From: Mytilus galloprovincialis
Taxonomy: Eukaryota; Mollusca; Bivalvia; Mytilida; Mytilidae
Length of the DNA stretch: 64,000 bases
NCBI RefSeq assembly: GCF_965363235.1
Contig: NC_134844.1
Location: 74,579,497 to 74,643,496, forward strand
Direction of reading: 5' to 3'
Shown here: positions 1 to 12,989 of the stretch, one piece after another
How the letters are laid out: every line of letters begins with the position of its first letter
How positions within the stretch are numbered: position 1 is the stretch's first letter
The notes under the pieces: model-generated
Told to the model about the DNA's origin: nothing
The model's input: only the letters and a program-made list of their open reading frames with translations
Databases searched by the model: none
Position numbers and translations under genes: made by a program

Positions 1-3000
1 CCCTGCAATTTCCTTAAAAAAGGAGAGACATCAATGTGTTAATTGCAATGATATCCGTCTAATAGTACGATAACGAAAACATATTTATACTGAAAGTAGG
101 TAAACGGTTATACTAGTATACATACATAATCCGAGCTTGTGATATGTTTTGATGATATAAATGGTTATGCTAGGGAATAGAAAAGCTTTAATTATAACTT
201 AATTAAGTGTTTTGCTTCTAGTCTTTTAATATTTCAATGTAAATGACCGGGTGTTTTTCCAAATTGTATTATGCCTTTGCCATGTTTGCGTCAGCTAAGA
301 ATCGTTTTTGTCATGACATTCTTAGTATGTTGTCGATTTTAGACTCGAGTCTGAATATTCTGTCCGTAGCTGTGTGCAATGACAAAAGCTTGAAAATTAT
401 TTCAGACAGCGTGTCAACACTACGAAAATCATAATCCACCTATATGTTTTGAAAATATTATCTGCTGAACCCTGAATCAATTATCATAAATGAAATATTT
501 ACTCACCCTATCTAGAAAATAATTCAAATATCATTACATTTACATAACACCATGAGATATAAAACCCTTCTCTGACGTTTTATTAGATGCGTTAACTACA
601 ATAATTGGTTTTTTTTATGAAAATTAGCAATACAGTTTTTAAAAGGAACCACATTGTATTGTCAGAAAAAAATGATAACATTTGTATTATTAACATTAAG
701 TTTAAATGACTTTTGAAATGCATTCAACCCGCATGTTCAAATATATCGGTCTCATATTTAAAATCCATATCAACAAAAAAAACTTCACAAAATAATTTGT
801 CCAGTCGTAACAAAAGATGTTTATATTAAAAATCCAACAGAGCGATTATTTGAACCGCTCTTAAATATTTTAAATTTAGCTTCCATTTAAGTTGCATTGG
901 TTACATTCTTAAATGTTTTAAACAAGTAACGTTTTTCTTCGTTCAGGATACAACCCTTTGCCCAATGTAATAGGACTAACCTACGATATTCAACATTTGT
1001 CAGACGCTGGAGAAAAAAGACCCGCTTATAAAACAACATTTTTTCGTCTTTTAATAATACAACACTGCGTTAATTTACAGAAAAAAAAACTAAATACCAG
1101 TGATATCTCAAGTCAACACACCCAGGCTGAGGCTATCAGAACGGACTAAGTCAATCTTAATTGATAACTTTAGTCATATTAAAATATGAGTTTGGAAATT
1201 TGAGTGTTAGTATTTTTTTCAAAATTCTATCAAACAATTTGACACATTCCTCATGTCCATTCTCAATTTTATCAAAAATCAAACAATTTAAAAAAATCTA
1301 TCATCGCCCCTTTTAATATCAAGAAAAACCATTATTAGTTTCTTTTTTTAAACTTTTGTCAAGGTTGTCCATTGATATACTACGTGGTGATCAGTTATGG
1401 TATATGTACGTATAAGTAAAACTATCTTTTAAAAGTAACTATTTTTTTTAAAACAAAACGTGTATTACGTCGTGCTAATATATTTGCAACAATGTATGTT
1501 GTTGCAGTACACATGTCGGAACCATACCAGAGTATACTCAAACGCAAAAGTCGTTTCAATCAAGTTGAGAATTACGACGATTGAAAGATTGTGAGAAAAT
1601 ACTTTTTGCAAGTACCGACAAATGATTGTTGGCCTCGATGGATTGGTGTTTTGTTAACTACATCACACATAGTTATAACAAATAACAATAACAAAAACAT
1701 ATTGATAATCCTCTGTTTCTTTTTCCCTATTATTATTTTTTTTCTTCAACCTAATTTTGTCCGCCCGAACGTATTACTAATCAACCAATTGGAGCAGTGA
1801 GCATAATGTTTGTTTCAAAAATAATAACGCTACACAATTATTTCACTGCTAAACCTTTATAGTGCTAGCGTGTGTATTTATGTATTTTTTTATTTTGGTA
1901 GAGGGGTAATGGATTCAAAGGAATAAAATGAAAGATATAATCTTATTCGTCAGCGTATCGTGGATGAGTCATAAACTGACAACCAAGATCATTCTGATGA
2001 GGCAAATAATCGATGAATTGCAAAGTAAGACAAGTTTATATGCAGATTTGGCTTGAAACTATTTCACTGACATAAGGTATTTAAAGTGTCCCAGGCATTT
2101 ACAAGCTTTGAGTTCATATAGTGAAGTTGAAATCATCCCTTCGTGAATTGTACGGACGCCATCACGAGTGGTTGACCGTATTGAAATAACCGTTTCACAG
2201 ATGATATCGGATAAGTTCATTGTGTCGTAACTACGACCCCCTTCCCTGTTCTTTTCACGAATGTGACCTACCGAATTAGACTATTTAATAAAATTAGCGA
2301 CACGACGGTTATCACATGCGAAGCCAGATATGCCTACCCTTCCGTAGCACCTGATTTCGCCCCCCCCCCCCAGTTTTCGGTGAGGTTCATGTTGGTTAGT
2401 GTTTAGTTTTCTATGTTCCTTGAGTATTATTATTTGTCTGTTTGTCTATTTCCTTTTTTAGCCAGGGCGTTGTCAGTTTATTTTCGATATATGTGTTTGA
2501 CTGTCTCTTTGGTAACTTTCGCCCCTCTTTAAAAGTACATTGTTTCATGTGTTTATGAACTTCTAGATTCAAAACCATAGCAACATTCCTTTAACAGATA
2601 TCTATATATGTATTGTATTTTACAAAGTGGCGCGATGAGTAATATTAATATGTTATCTGTGTGAGGTATATTATTTTATGTTTTACTATCCCGAGAAATG
2701 TTCTATTGGACTTATCTTAACATTCTAAATGCGTAGAACAAATCTGCATTAAATAATTAGCTTGTAGTATTGTGTGGTTATACAAATGGTTTCAAATTAA
2801 AAATAGATCTTTCGTTTGCTTTGCCTTTGAATCACAATAAACCTCTATGTTTCCCCCATTTTTAAATTAGTCATTTGTATATACATTATATATAATCTTA
2901 AAAAATATTTTCTGAGCAGCCAATATATAGATTTCGCCATGCCTTTTTCAAAAATATAGTAAAACTTAGGAGTCACCCTGATATTTTTCAAGCTACAAGT

Positions 3001-5160
3001 CGTGCAAAATGGCCCTAGTTAATATTATATTATTCATTACAAAAACAATATTTAGGTGAAGAAGAAGACGTTTACGAGATATGATTTAAAAATAAATATA
3101 AAAGGATAGGTTTTAGTATGCTAAGTTTTGAAAAAATGGAATCACTCAAAAACAAGTTTGGTTGAATCTTTTAACATAGTCTTTACAATTGTATGAATAA
3201 GTTATTTTGCAGTTTAAAAAATTACGACAAAAGATTGGTTATCTATTTCAGCATCGCCTGCTCTACACATGACGTATATATGTGCCCCAGTTGATATAAC
3301 AATAAGCTTGCGTGTATTGTCAGAACTATCACAAAAACACGCCAAAGAAGATAATTGTTAACACGAAAGGTATTACCCAAAGGATTTCTAACTGTTAACT
3401 TGAAGTCATTTATTTAAGGGTCTACTGAGAGCCATCTAGATCGACATGGATTACTAGTATCTTTCTCCGTCGATAATTTGCACTTGTAATAAACACAAAC
3501 CGATCGTGATGTTATCGACTGTGAAATTGCCGTATGTAACGTATTGTCGTTAATTTGCATGCAAAGAGTATCATAACGAGTGCTTACAGTAGTAACTGTC
3601 TACTTTGCTAGGTCATCTAGTTCACCCGTGATTTTCCTTTGTTTTTTTTCGGTAATTTTATCTTAAACTTTGAGTTGTCTGTGGGTTTTTTTATAACTTA
3701 ATTCCTTCTTGGTCTGTTCTGTTTATGTAATGAAGTTCACTGATCCTAACGTGTTATTGATTTAAGTATGTTAAACATAATATAAACAAGCTCACATCTT
3801 ACCACAGTGGCACCTTATACAGGTATACATTACTCACAATTTAACTGTTAAAAATTAGATAGAAAAGACAGTTGACTAAGTTGCTTTTTCCCATTTCGAT
3901 TCCTACATGGCCTATAAAAATTTCCTTTACATATTAAAGTTTATTAACTTATTGAAACTTGTTGTTTGATCTACCTGATCACACGTATACAGAAGGAAAA
4001 ATGCATTAAATTTTAAGGTCAAGTGGATAGACTAAATAATCAGATAACAATGTTCACTTGATAAGTGATAAAACTGTATGCTAAGCAGCTTGTATAATTT
4101 AGAATAAAAAAAGTGTTTGATTTCTTAAAATTTCATTTTTAAATGAAACATATGTCTTTCTATACTTCTATCACTTGAAGTGTTTGGTTAAAAGAAATTC
4201 CAAAATATTGCATTGAATGCTGTTTGTTCTGATAAAAGTCATATGAAACTTAAAATAAAAAAAAAAATGCATATGTGTTTTTTTACAACCAACTGGTTAG
4301 TTTTATTATAAAACTTATTTTAATACATTTTTTTCTCAAGAAAATTCTATAATTTTCCAAATTCGGAAGTAAAAAATTGTTTGCTCCCAGTAAACAATTC
4401 GACGATATATGCGTATGCACTGATCTCAACGTGACCTTTCTCGGTGATCGCAATACGCATGGATCTGTTATTGAAATAAACTATTATCTTATTACACATG
4501 TTATATACGTGCTCAATATCCATGCTTCTTTTTTTATTTTTTTCTAGCGTGACAATTGGTACTCTATGGCTTCAAATATCAACAATTAATCAGCTGCCTT
4601 GTTTTCACATCATACCAGACCTAAAGAGATTTGATTCTTTACGATTATACAATATGGATACGTAAAAATACTGCACATAGAACTAAGTTGATGATATATT
4701 CGTGCATTGGTTCAAAAATTTGATAAACATTATTTTTCACTAATCACTCGTTTCATATGACTTTAAGACTTAGTAGTTTTTCCACTGAAAATCGACTAAG
4801 TCAAAGGTGAAACTGTGATTTCCTTTTTAGATAAAGTATTTATGATCGAATAACAGTCACAAAAAATATGTTCGCTGTTGTTTTGTATTCTATTTTTGAC
4901 AGTTCAATATTGCATACTCATTTTGGATTAAACTTTCAGATTTTAAAGAACTGGAAAAACACTTTAATTTTAGGGAATTTGTCAAAATTGCAGAAAGAAA
5001 GCTTTTCTTAAAATACGTATTTTCCCTCCCGATTCAATATATATAAAAGGTGCAGTGCTTTTTCTTTACTGTTTATTATTTGTAAGACCTGTTATTGTCT
5101 TTCATGTGGAGCAACTTCCTTGTTCAAACTGAAGGTTTGTGATTTTTCTTATACTTTTTT
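1..5160. other. AT-rich spacer, no gene supported
   Basis: AT-rich non-coding DNA. Reading frames are short and lack recognisable domains. The only stretch with an exon-like look is near 946-1149, where a pyrimidine-rich tract and CAG precede an open frame; it is too weak to call as a gene and is discussed as a finding. A short poly-C run lies near 2360. A repeat fragment at about 2370-2535 is listed separately. Confidence 0.6.
2370..2535 (+). repeat. Interspersed repeat fragment, family C
   Basis: The stretch reads like a degraded interspersed repeat: it contains TTTGTCTGTTTGTC, then GCGTTGTCAGTTTATTTTCG, then TGACTGTCTCTTTGGTA and a CCCCTC end. The same order of words occurs in reverse complement at about 34985-35110 and, more decayed, at about 30850-30920. 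Three copies in one window in both orientations indicate a dispersed element. No coding capacity is seen; the class (SINE or other) is not resolved. Confidence 0.6.
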
Positions 5161-5164
5161 TCTT

Positions 5165-5230
5165 ATATAGGTATAGGAAGGTGTGGTATGAGTGCCAATG
5201 AGACAACTCTCCATCCAAAGAACAATTAAG
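5165..5230 (+). repeat. Fragment of abundant repeat family B
   Basis: Contains the words AAGGTGTGGTATGAGTGCCA and ATGAGACAACTCTCCA that head the family B repeat, whose longest copy here is at 11148-11710. Only the 5' head is present. Elsewhere in the window the family occurs in both orientations. Confidence 0.65.
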
Positions 5231-5304
5231 GCATAGATTACCTTAGCTGTATTTGGCAAAACTTTTAGGAATTTTGGTCCTCAATGCTCTTTAACCTCGT
5301 ACTT

Positions 5305-5415
5305 TATTTGATCTTTTAAACTTTTTTGGATTTGAGCGTCACTGATGAGTCTTTTGTAGACAAAACGCGCGTCTGGCGTATATTCTAAATTTAGTCCTGG
5401 TATCTATGATGAGTT
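5305..5415 (+). repeat. Repeat tail, family D (ACGCGCGTCTGGCGTA)
   Basis: Carries the ordered words ACTGATGAGTCTTTTGTAGA, AAACGCGCGTCTGGCGTA and TCCTGGTATCTATGATGA. Diverged copies with the same order lie at about 5690-5810 and 29812-29890. The GC-rich core inside AT-rich DNA and the recurrence point to a dispersed element, probably a SINE tail; this class call is inference from memory of similar words in other bivalves. Confidence 0.6.
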
Positions 5416-5559
5416 TATTTATAAAAGTAAACCATTATAGGTCAAGGTATGGTCTATATGCTTGTGTTAACATGATTTTTATAGCCTTTCAACTTAAAAA
5501 TAGTAGCATTCACCTCAATTTATTTATTTAGGATAACTGAAGTCATGTTTGCTTTTAGA

Positions 5560-6230
5560 ACAAACGGATAAAACATATTACACAGAGGATCATATTTGGT
5601 GAATTTGGAGATAGACTTTTTGGAACAAACTATGTGCCTCTTCTTGCCGACCTCTACTTACTTTTTTCATATGAATCAGAGCCCCTTTAGACACTTGTCC
5701 TTTTAAACATTTTTTTATTTGAGACTAATGACTCTTTTGTAGACGAAACGCGCGTCAGCGTAAATATAAAATTTTAATCCTAGTATCTATAAGGAGTTTG
5801 TTTATCGAAAACAAGAAGATCAAGAAGCCAGATTATCTATAATTTTTACACTCAGATGTATTGATGTTCTTTCAAATTACAACCCGAACTTTTCTGATTG
5901 GTTTCCATTAATGTGTCCCTCTAAACTAGAAATCAAAGAAACAACAGACACGGCTTCCTCTGCCTCATTTCTAGACTTATACCTTGAATTTGACATCAAC
6001 AGTCATTTCAGTACCAGCATCTATGACAAACGAGACGATTTCAATTTTAAAATTATCAATTTCCTCCACCTTAGTATCAGTATACCAATTTCATCTGTAT
6101 ATGGGATATTCATTTTCCAACTTATTTAGCTTCAAAGGAGCTTGCAGCTCATACTCAGAGTTTGTAAAATGTCACCAGTGTCTGGCAGAAAGTTGATGAA
6201 CAAGGGGTTTGTCAAGCACTGGTATTAAAT
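5560..6230 (+). mobile_element. Diverged Penelope-like element fragment
   Basis: Short coding pieces recall the C-terminal half of a Penelope-like reverse transcriptase. Near 5620 a frame reads GTN-VPLLADLYL, the counterpart of the GTNCAPLIADLFL motif of the copies at 7.6-10.4 kb and 31.0-33.0 kb. At about 5911-6190 frames read FLDLYLEFD, YDKRDDFNFKIINF and SSVYGIFIFQL, matching FLDLDIYI, YDKRDDFSFPIVNY and SPSYGVYISQL of the copy at 31013-32002. A family D repeat interrupts the piece near 5690-5810. Identity to the other two copies is visibly low, so this is a second, older PLE lineage. It is fragmentary and broken. Confidence 0.7.
5690..5810 (+). repeat. Repeat tail, family D, inside PLE fragment
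   Basis: Second copy of the family D words (GACTCTTTTGTAGACGAAAC, then ACGCGCGTCAGCGTA, then TCCTAGTATCTATAAGGAG), 385 bases downstream of the first copy. It lies between two coding pieces of the diverged Penelope-like fragment, so it probably inserted there or arose with it. Confidence 0.55.
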
Positions 6231-6500
6231 AGATAATCGTAACTGGAATTACGACTATCCCAATATGGCGACGGCAGATATAGGTAAAAGCTTGACAGTC
6301 ATTTTTCCCAAATGTAGCATGTTTTTGTCCACAGTTACTCAGCTGCAAGGTTTTTCTATACCATTACATCATATTTGAATCGTAACGGTGCACTGGAATT
6401 GTCTAAGCGCTTTGAAAAATTTACCGTTGAAAAATTCGGGATGATAATCGTATCTCGGAAAAAAGATAATCGTAATTATAATATTAAAAAATGAAAAGAT
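6216..6500 (+). repeat. Left arm of a ~280-bp inverted repeat pair
   Basis: Begins CACTGGTATTAAA, followed by AGATAATCGTAACTGGAATT and ACTATCCCAATATGGCGACG. The reverse complement of 12035-12312 has the same words in the same order (GTATTAAAGAGATAATCGTA, CCCAATATGGCGACGGCAGA, CAGTGCACCGTTACGATT on the plus strand). The 17-base word GATAATCGTAACTGGAA recurs near 6495, so the arm holds sub-repeats. The two arms enclose about 5.5 kb that includes the Penelope-like copy. The arms could be long terminal repeats of a DNA element or two independent insertions in opposite orientation. Confidence 0.75.
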
Positions 6501-7029
6501 AATCGTAACTGGAAAGTTTTTTTATTGATATTGACACTTAAAACGTATATCTGATAGCATATGATGAAATTATGGCGATGAATTAATTACGAAACGTTCC
6601 GACATCTTATGACAATTTTTTTTATGCATATATCATTAATAGTTCTTATGCAAACAGCTACATACTAGTATATCATAAAATTGGAAGGGTGAACAAGCTT
6701 CAAGAAATTTGGAAATGGGGAAAACACGAACTATGTAAATATACAGAAATTGTCAAGAACTAGAAACGTCACAAAATATGGGAAAGAGCAAAGAGGCAAT
6801 TTTAAAGGAAGTAATGATACATGGTAATAATTGTCAGGCGAAACGCATGTGTCACCCTACATAAGATTTCTGATTAAGACGGTAAACAAACACTAATTTA
6901 TCCTGAAGAAAAAACATAGTAAATATAGTAAATAAAATTGAGAATGGAAATTAAATATTGTTTCAATCCAATTTATTGCAGGTGGCTATACAAACTATAA
7001 AATGCTTTCGTTCGATTTTTTTTTTTTTA

Positions 7030-7225
7030 ATAAATAAGGCTGTTAGCTTTCTCGTCTGAAGACTTCAAGTGTTTTTTTTTTTTTTTTCGGAGACTTTTAT
7101 AGCTGACTTTGTGGAATGGGCTTTGCTCATTGTTGAAGGCCGTACGATGACCTATAGTTGTTAATTCCTGAGTCATTTTGGTCTCTTGTGGAGAGTTGTC
7201 TCATTGGCAATCCTACCACATCTTC
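7030..7225 (-). repeat. Abundant repeat family B, minus orientation
   Basis: Reverse complement of the family B head: plus-strand words GGGCTTTGCTCATTGTTGAA, GGCCGTACGATGACCTATAG and GTTGTCTCATTGGCAATCCT match in reverse the words GGCCTTCAACAATGAGCAAA and GATTGCCAATGAGACAAC at 11148-11290. Poly-T runs at 7017 and 7074 probably come from the A-rich parts of the element. No protein is encoded. Confidence 0.8.
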
Positions 7226-7639
7226 TTTTTTATATTATCTACTTCATGACCATCAAAGACATTTCGATATCTCAGAAAATAACTATAAACAACACAAATT
7301 TAATTTTGTATTATAATAATATGACATCCTTTAATTATTTAATGCTATATAAGACTAGAGAAAGATTATGATGCTTTGTGTATTATGAAATTAAGCACAT
7401 TCTAACGTGGAGTTCATTGACAAACATGGATTTGTGTTCTTTAATAGTTTGGCCAAAAGCCCGAAAATCAAGAAATAAAATTTATGTGGCTTTAAATTTT
7501 CTTACAAAAAATACTTATTCAAAGAATGACTGCAACGTTGAGAAATCAAAACGCATATTTCGCCATGATATTAGAAACAAACTAATTCAAAAATTCATAA
7601 ATACTCGGTATATGAAAAGTATGCTGCATGGCATATTGT

Positions 7640-10362
7640 TGAGAAAAATATCGAAGGTACTAAACAAGGAACATTTTTGTACTTGCATACTTTAGATCAT
7701 AAAAAACATTTTATTAAAATAAAGTATGTCAATAAAGGTTTTGATTTTGTAAATATTGCCGGTATATTTAACGACCATTCTGTTAAAGAACAAATTCCTG
7801 GATATTTTGACAATACTGAGCTACCTCTTATTTGTTATATTTACAAGAAATCTACCCGGAAATTTGTGTTTAATTATAGTAAACTGTGTAAAGATGTTAA
7901 AATCAGTGAAAATACACCTACTTCATGTAATTGTAGTACCTCCGAATATATTTATGGACCCATTTCCCATGTTATAACAGGAGATCTTAACATCGTTCAA
8001 GACCGAGAGTTAAAATCATTCCTCAGTAAAGGACCTAAATATCGTCCCCCGTCAATTATTAATTGGAATGACTGTCGTAATATCACGACTCACTCCATAC
8101 TTACTGTATGAAATGGATAAAACGGGAAAAAGCTGACAAAAAATCTTTGGACTCTTTTTTTAATTCAGTAATGAAGATAGTTGATATACGTATTCAACAT
8201 TTTAAAGAACATTTTACTATTAACAATAACCACAAAAATCATATTTGTCGTATCAAACATAAACTAAAAGAACTAGCCAAGAAATTTGTTTTTGTCCCGG
8301 CCGATAAAGCTGCTAATAATATTATTATTGTTTGACGTAAATTTTACATTGAGGTTCTGAAAAAAGAAATCACCAATTCACCAACATTCCAACTGACTCT
8401 ATTTTCAAAAAACGACATCTTTAACAAACATAAACTTTTAGCTACCGCTTTACAAGCAGAGCCAAATACAATGAAAGTCCCAACTATGTACTGGCTTCCG
8501 AAGCTACACAAAACACCTTACAAATATAAATTTATTTCGTCTTCAAGCCATTGTTCCACTACTAAATTGTCTATTCTTCTTACCAGCACACATGGTACAA
8601 TTAAAAACCTGATAATAAATTCTTCAAATAAGGCCTTCGAAAATAGTGGAATTAATTACTTTTGGAGTGTCAAGAACTCGTTGGAAGTACTTGATAAATT
8701 GCATGCTTATATTGGTGATTTTCAATCTGTTCAAAGTTTTGATTTTTCTACCCTGTATACCACATTGCCTCACATTCTCTTTAAGAAAAAAGTCACACAC
8801 CTAATTAAATGGGCATTTAAAAATCAGAATGTGAATATATATGTTCAAACTCTTTTAGGTCATTTTTTAGTAGCAATAAACAAAAAAACTATGTCAATTG
8901 GACATGCTTTAATACTATATATGCCCTTGAATTTTTACTAGATAACATTTTTGTTCGCTTTGGGGATTCCGTATATCGTCAGATTATCGGAATTCCAATG
9001 GGGACTAACTGTGCACCACTTATTGCGGACCTGTTTTTGTATTGCTATGAGTTACAATTTAGGACAAAAATAAGCAAAGACCCATCGAAACAACATCTGA
9101 TAAACAAATTTAATAATACTTTTAGATATTTGGATGATATTTTGGCTCTCAATAATGACGACTTCAGTATGTATACTAACAATGACCACTGCCTTTCCTC
9201 GATCTTGATATCTATATCACTAACTGAAAGCTGAATACTAAAATTTATGATAAAAGAGATGATTTTTCATTTCCTATCGTTAATTATCCATTTTTAGATG
9301 GTGACGTTCCCTTTTTACCATCTTACGGTGTTTATATATCTCAACTTGTACGATTCGCTCGTGTATGTAACAATGTTTTAGATTTTAACGAGAGAAATTT
9401 ATGTATTACTGAAAAATTATTACACCAGGGTTTTCGATATCACAAACTAGTCAAAACATTTACTAAATTTTATCATCGGTATAAGGACATCATTCGTAAA
9501 TATAGCTCAACATGCAGACTTCTTATACGTTCAGATATTTCACATCCAATTTTTATGGAAATATTCTTTATAAAGCACAAAGGTGTCAGTATTCACCTCA
9601 AAAACTAACAAAACCTTTGAATAGACTTATTAAGAAGGGATATAGTTACAATACTGTTGTCAGGTCATTAAAGATTGCATATTTTGGCGTTAATATTGAT
9701 TCACTTATAGGGTCTTTGCATCGGAACTAAACACATTCATTCAAAAACCAGTTGTTGGCATGACACGGGTTATGTTCTTCTCATATATGTTATGATGGTA
9801 TGATACTAAACCCCTAACGGGAAGGATTGTGCCTGATGTTCATATGATGAAATCATAATCTTTCAGTCAGTTTAATTGAAGTATGGAGCTGGCATGTCAG
9901 TTAACTGCTAATAGTCTGTTGTTATTTATGTATTATTGTCATTTTGTTTATTTTCTTTGGTTACATCTTCTAACATCAGACTCGGACTTCTCTTGAACTG
10001 AATTTTAATGTGCGTATTGTTATGCGTTTACTTTTCTACATTCGGTAGAGGTATAGGGGAAGGGTTGAGATCTCACAAACATGTTTAACCCCGCCGCATT
10101 TTTGCGCCTGTCCCAAGTCAGGCGCCTCTGGCCTTTGTTAGTCTTGTATTATTTTAATTTTAGTTTCTTGTGTACAATTTGGAAATTAGTATGGCGTTCA
10201 TTATCACCGAACTAGTATATATTTGTTTAGGGGCCAGTTGGAGGACGCCTCCGGGTGCGGGAATTTCTCGCTACATTGAAGACCTGTTGGTGACCTTCTG
10301 CTGTTGTTTTTTCTATGGTCGGGTTGTTGTCTCTTTCCCATTTCAATTCTCAATTTTATTTC
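7640..10362 (+). mobile_element. Penelope-like retroelement, copy 1, broken
   Basis: A non-LTR retroelement of the Penelope-like order. An N-terminal region (about 7677-8111) has a small Cys cluster, CNCSTSEYIYGP, then HVITGDLNIVQD. A piece at 8108-8335 ends with FVFVPADKAANNIIIV, an early RT motif. At 8471-8941 follow MYWLPKLHKTPYKYKF and QSFDFSTLYTTLP. At 8998-9234 follow GTNCAPLIADLFL and FRYLDDIL, the RT active-site region with the YxDD aspartates. At 9512-9730 lies the end, finishing with SLIGSLHRN. A ~630-base 3' untranslated part runs to CTCAATTTTAT near 10362. No GIY-YIG nuclease motif is seen. Several frame breaks make it inactive. The true 5' end is uncertain; it could reach back towards 7226. 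Clade (Neptune, Naiad or other) is not resolved. Confidence 0.85.
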
Positions 10363-10599
10363 CATATAATTAGTAATTGTCTATTAAAGGAGAACACAAA
10401 ATTAGCCTAAACTAACTGTCATGCATTTTTCTGAAGCACAAAATATTTGTTTTAAAATCTTTGTAATTAAACCAGTTCCGACTGTGATGATCTACATGTT
10501 ATGACTTCTGATGTAATTTACTAATATACATATTTGTATGTTTTTTTCAGTCCGTCAAATGTTTCGTAAGACTAAAAGTAAGGTTAATAAAAACAAAAA

Positions 10600-10664
10600 A
10601 CAAAAGTAACAATAAACAAAAGTAACAATAAACAAAAGTAACAATAAACAATAGTAACAATAAA
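10600..10664. repeat. 16-bp tandem repeat, four copies
   Basis: The unit ACAAAAGTAACAATAA is repeated about four times head to tail, the last copy with one change (ATAGTAACAATAA). It lies a few hundred bases downstream of the PLE 3' end and has no coding content. Confidence 0.9.
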
Positions 10665-11147
10665 CTGGTAATTATTCTAGATCCTTTAACATCAACGTTA
10701 ACACTGTTCGAAGAAACGTCCTAAATTACATGGGTATTTGATCAAAACATTTGAATTTAATTTTTAAAATCATATATTATATCAGTATAAAATAGAAAAA
10801 AAGTGAATCCAAGGAAAAAAATATGGACGGCTATATTTATTGAAATATAAGGAAAAGGGAAATATGCATACTCATATCTACCGATAAAAGTATCAACTGT
10901 TAAATCCGATAATGTAGTTATAAAGTTATTGAGGGAAAATTTTGTTCATTTCGCGCAGAGTTTTAGTATAAACGTGATATTGCAGGCAAAACATATCACA
11001 AAAAAAAAACTTAAACGCGTGCACAACATTGAAATTTTGCAAAAAATAAAAATATCTACTTACTTACCACAATTACTGACCCGACAGCTGCTTCATTTTC
11101 CATATTTTTAACAGGTACATGTTTATATAGGTTATGCATATTGTATA

Positions 11148-11710
11148 AAAAAGAAGATGTGGTCTGATTGCCAATGAGACAACTATCCACAAAAGACCAA
11201 AATGACACAGACATTAACAACTATAGGTCACCGTACGGCCTTCAACAATGAGCAAAGCCCATACCGTATAGTCAGCTATAAAAGGCCCCGATAAAACAAT
11301 GTAAAACAATTCAAACGAGAAAAGTAACGGCCTTATTTATGCAAAAAAAATGAACGAAAAACAAATATGTAACACATAAACAAACGACAACCACTGAATA
11401 TACAGGCTCCTGACTTGGGACAGGCACATACATAAATAATGTGGCGGGTTTAAACATATGCTAGCGGGATCCCAACCCTCCCCCTAACCTGGGACAGTGG
11501 TATAACAGTACAACATAAGAACGAACTATAAATCAGTTGAAAAAGGCTTAACTCATCAGATGGACAAAAATATAACTGGACGTGGCTGGGTACTTATACA
11601 TCCCGACACAAAAAGACACAATGAACAGATCTGAGAGTACTCGCAGTTATCTGCCAGCTAGTTCAAAGCCACTAACAACTAATAAAAAAATCATGCATCT
11701 AAGACTAAAC
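11148..11710 (+). repeat. Family B repeat, longest copy in the window
   Basis: Starts with AAAAGAAGATGTGGTCTGAT and runs through TGCCAATGAGACAACTATCC, TAGGTCACCGTACGGCCTTC, GGCTCCTGACTTGGGACAGG, ACCCTCCCCCTAACCTGGGA and GGACGTGGCTGGGTACTTAT. Partial copies of parts of this unit occur at 5165, 7030, 13600, 33680, 36160, 57030, 58285 and 60797. The poly-A-rich middle and lack of long frames fit a non-autonomous element. I recall these words as very common in Mytilus sequences; a repeat-library search would settle the name. Confidence 0.8.
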
Positions 11711-12034
11711 TATCAACCCGTACACATCCAACATCCAATGGATTTAGTGTAAAGACATCATAAACAGCCAGAGAAAAACATGACCTTGTGCAATGCGAAG
11801 TTACAGATATCGACAGATTGTAGATCCATGAATATGTATATCTATAACATACTAGTAAAATTTAGTTAGCTTTTAATCTACTGATAACAAAATCAATATT
11901 TATTCCAATAAAAACAATATTCAATGATCTTATTACGGTGTTGAATAGGTAACCTTTTAGAATAAGTTTTTTTTTTTTAAAGTTGTCAGTTATAAATAAG
12001 GATATATAAACAAATTTGTCCTCGATATTATGTT

Positions 12035-12312
12035 TCCGTTACTATTATACGATAAAGAAATAACGATTATCAAAGAAGAAAAATGTCATAGAGTTACGAT
12101 TATCATCCCGAATATTTCAAAGCGCTTAGACAATTCCAGTGCACCGTTACGATTCAAGTATGATTTAATGGTATAGAAAACCTTGCAGCTAAGTAACTAT
12201 TGACAAAAACATGCTACATTTGAGAAAAATGACTGTAAAGATTTTACCTATATCTGCCGTCGCCATATTGGGATAGTCGTAATTCCAGTTACGATTATCT
12301 CTTTAATACCAG
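12035..12312 (-). repeat. Right arm of the ~280-bp inverted repeat pair
   Basis: Reverse complement of the arm at 6216-6500 with only scattered differences and short gaps. Shared plus-strand words are GAGTTACGATTATCATCCCG, AATTCCAGTGCACCGTTACG, AACATGCTACATTTGAGAAA and TCGTAATTCCAGTTACGATT. Its outer edge is AATACCAGTG near 12312, mirroring CACTGGTATT near 6216. Confidence 0.75.
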
Positions 12313-12989
12313 TGTCAAGGAACGTTTCGTCTTTTTTTTTCTTCTAAAAACGTTTATCGAAGGTACCAAGACCTTGTTGATAAATATTCCGTATCAACTT
12401 CACAAATAATACACTATGGTCTGGGTTTTTCTGCATACTGTCGTTGTTTATCATCTTTAAAACGTGTTAAATTGTTCTTTTGTTTGTCTTTATTTATATT
12501 ACTTTTACCGTTTGGTCTGCTTCTGATTATTTTTATTTGGACGTGGCTCGGTACTTATGCATTCCGTCAATTTTGTTTATCTATCATATATCAGTTTTGC
12601 TGGTGTGCTTTGTCCATGTGACTTTTTGTGTTTCCTTGATACACATGACAGGCTCTGTATTATAAACATCTCGCTGTTATGTTATTGTTTGATTATAATT
12701 TTGCATACTTTGAACGTCATCATATCAACCTGTGTGACGTTTACTTTCTGACGTCATACGCGCCACACTAGAGTTGATGTTAAACTAGTCCTTTGGTCAC
12801 AGGACTATTCAATATTTCATAGGTTGATTTAACAGGCATAAATAAATCACATAAATAAGTGAGCAATGAACGTGGTTGTTAAATTTGATGTAGTATGTAT
12901 TTTTGTGCTTCGTTGTTAAAACTTGTTTGTCTTTTTTCTGATTGAGATTGTGACGATTTAACCTATTATGTCTGTTTTTTCATGCATCG

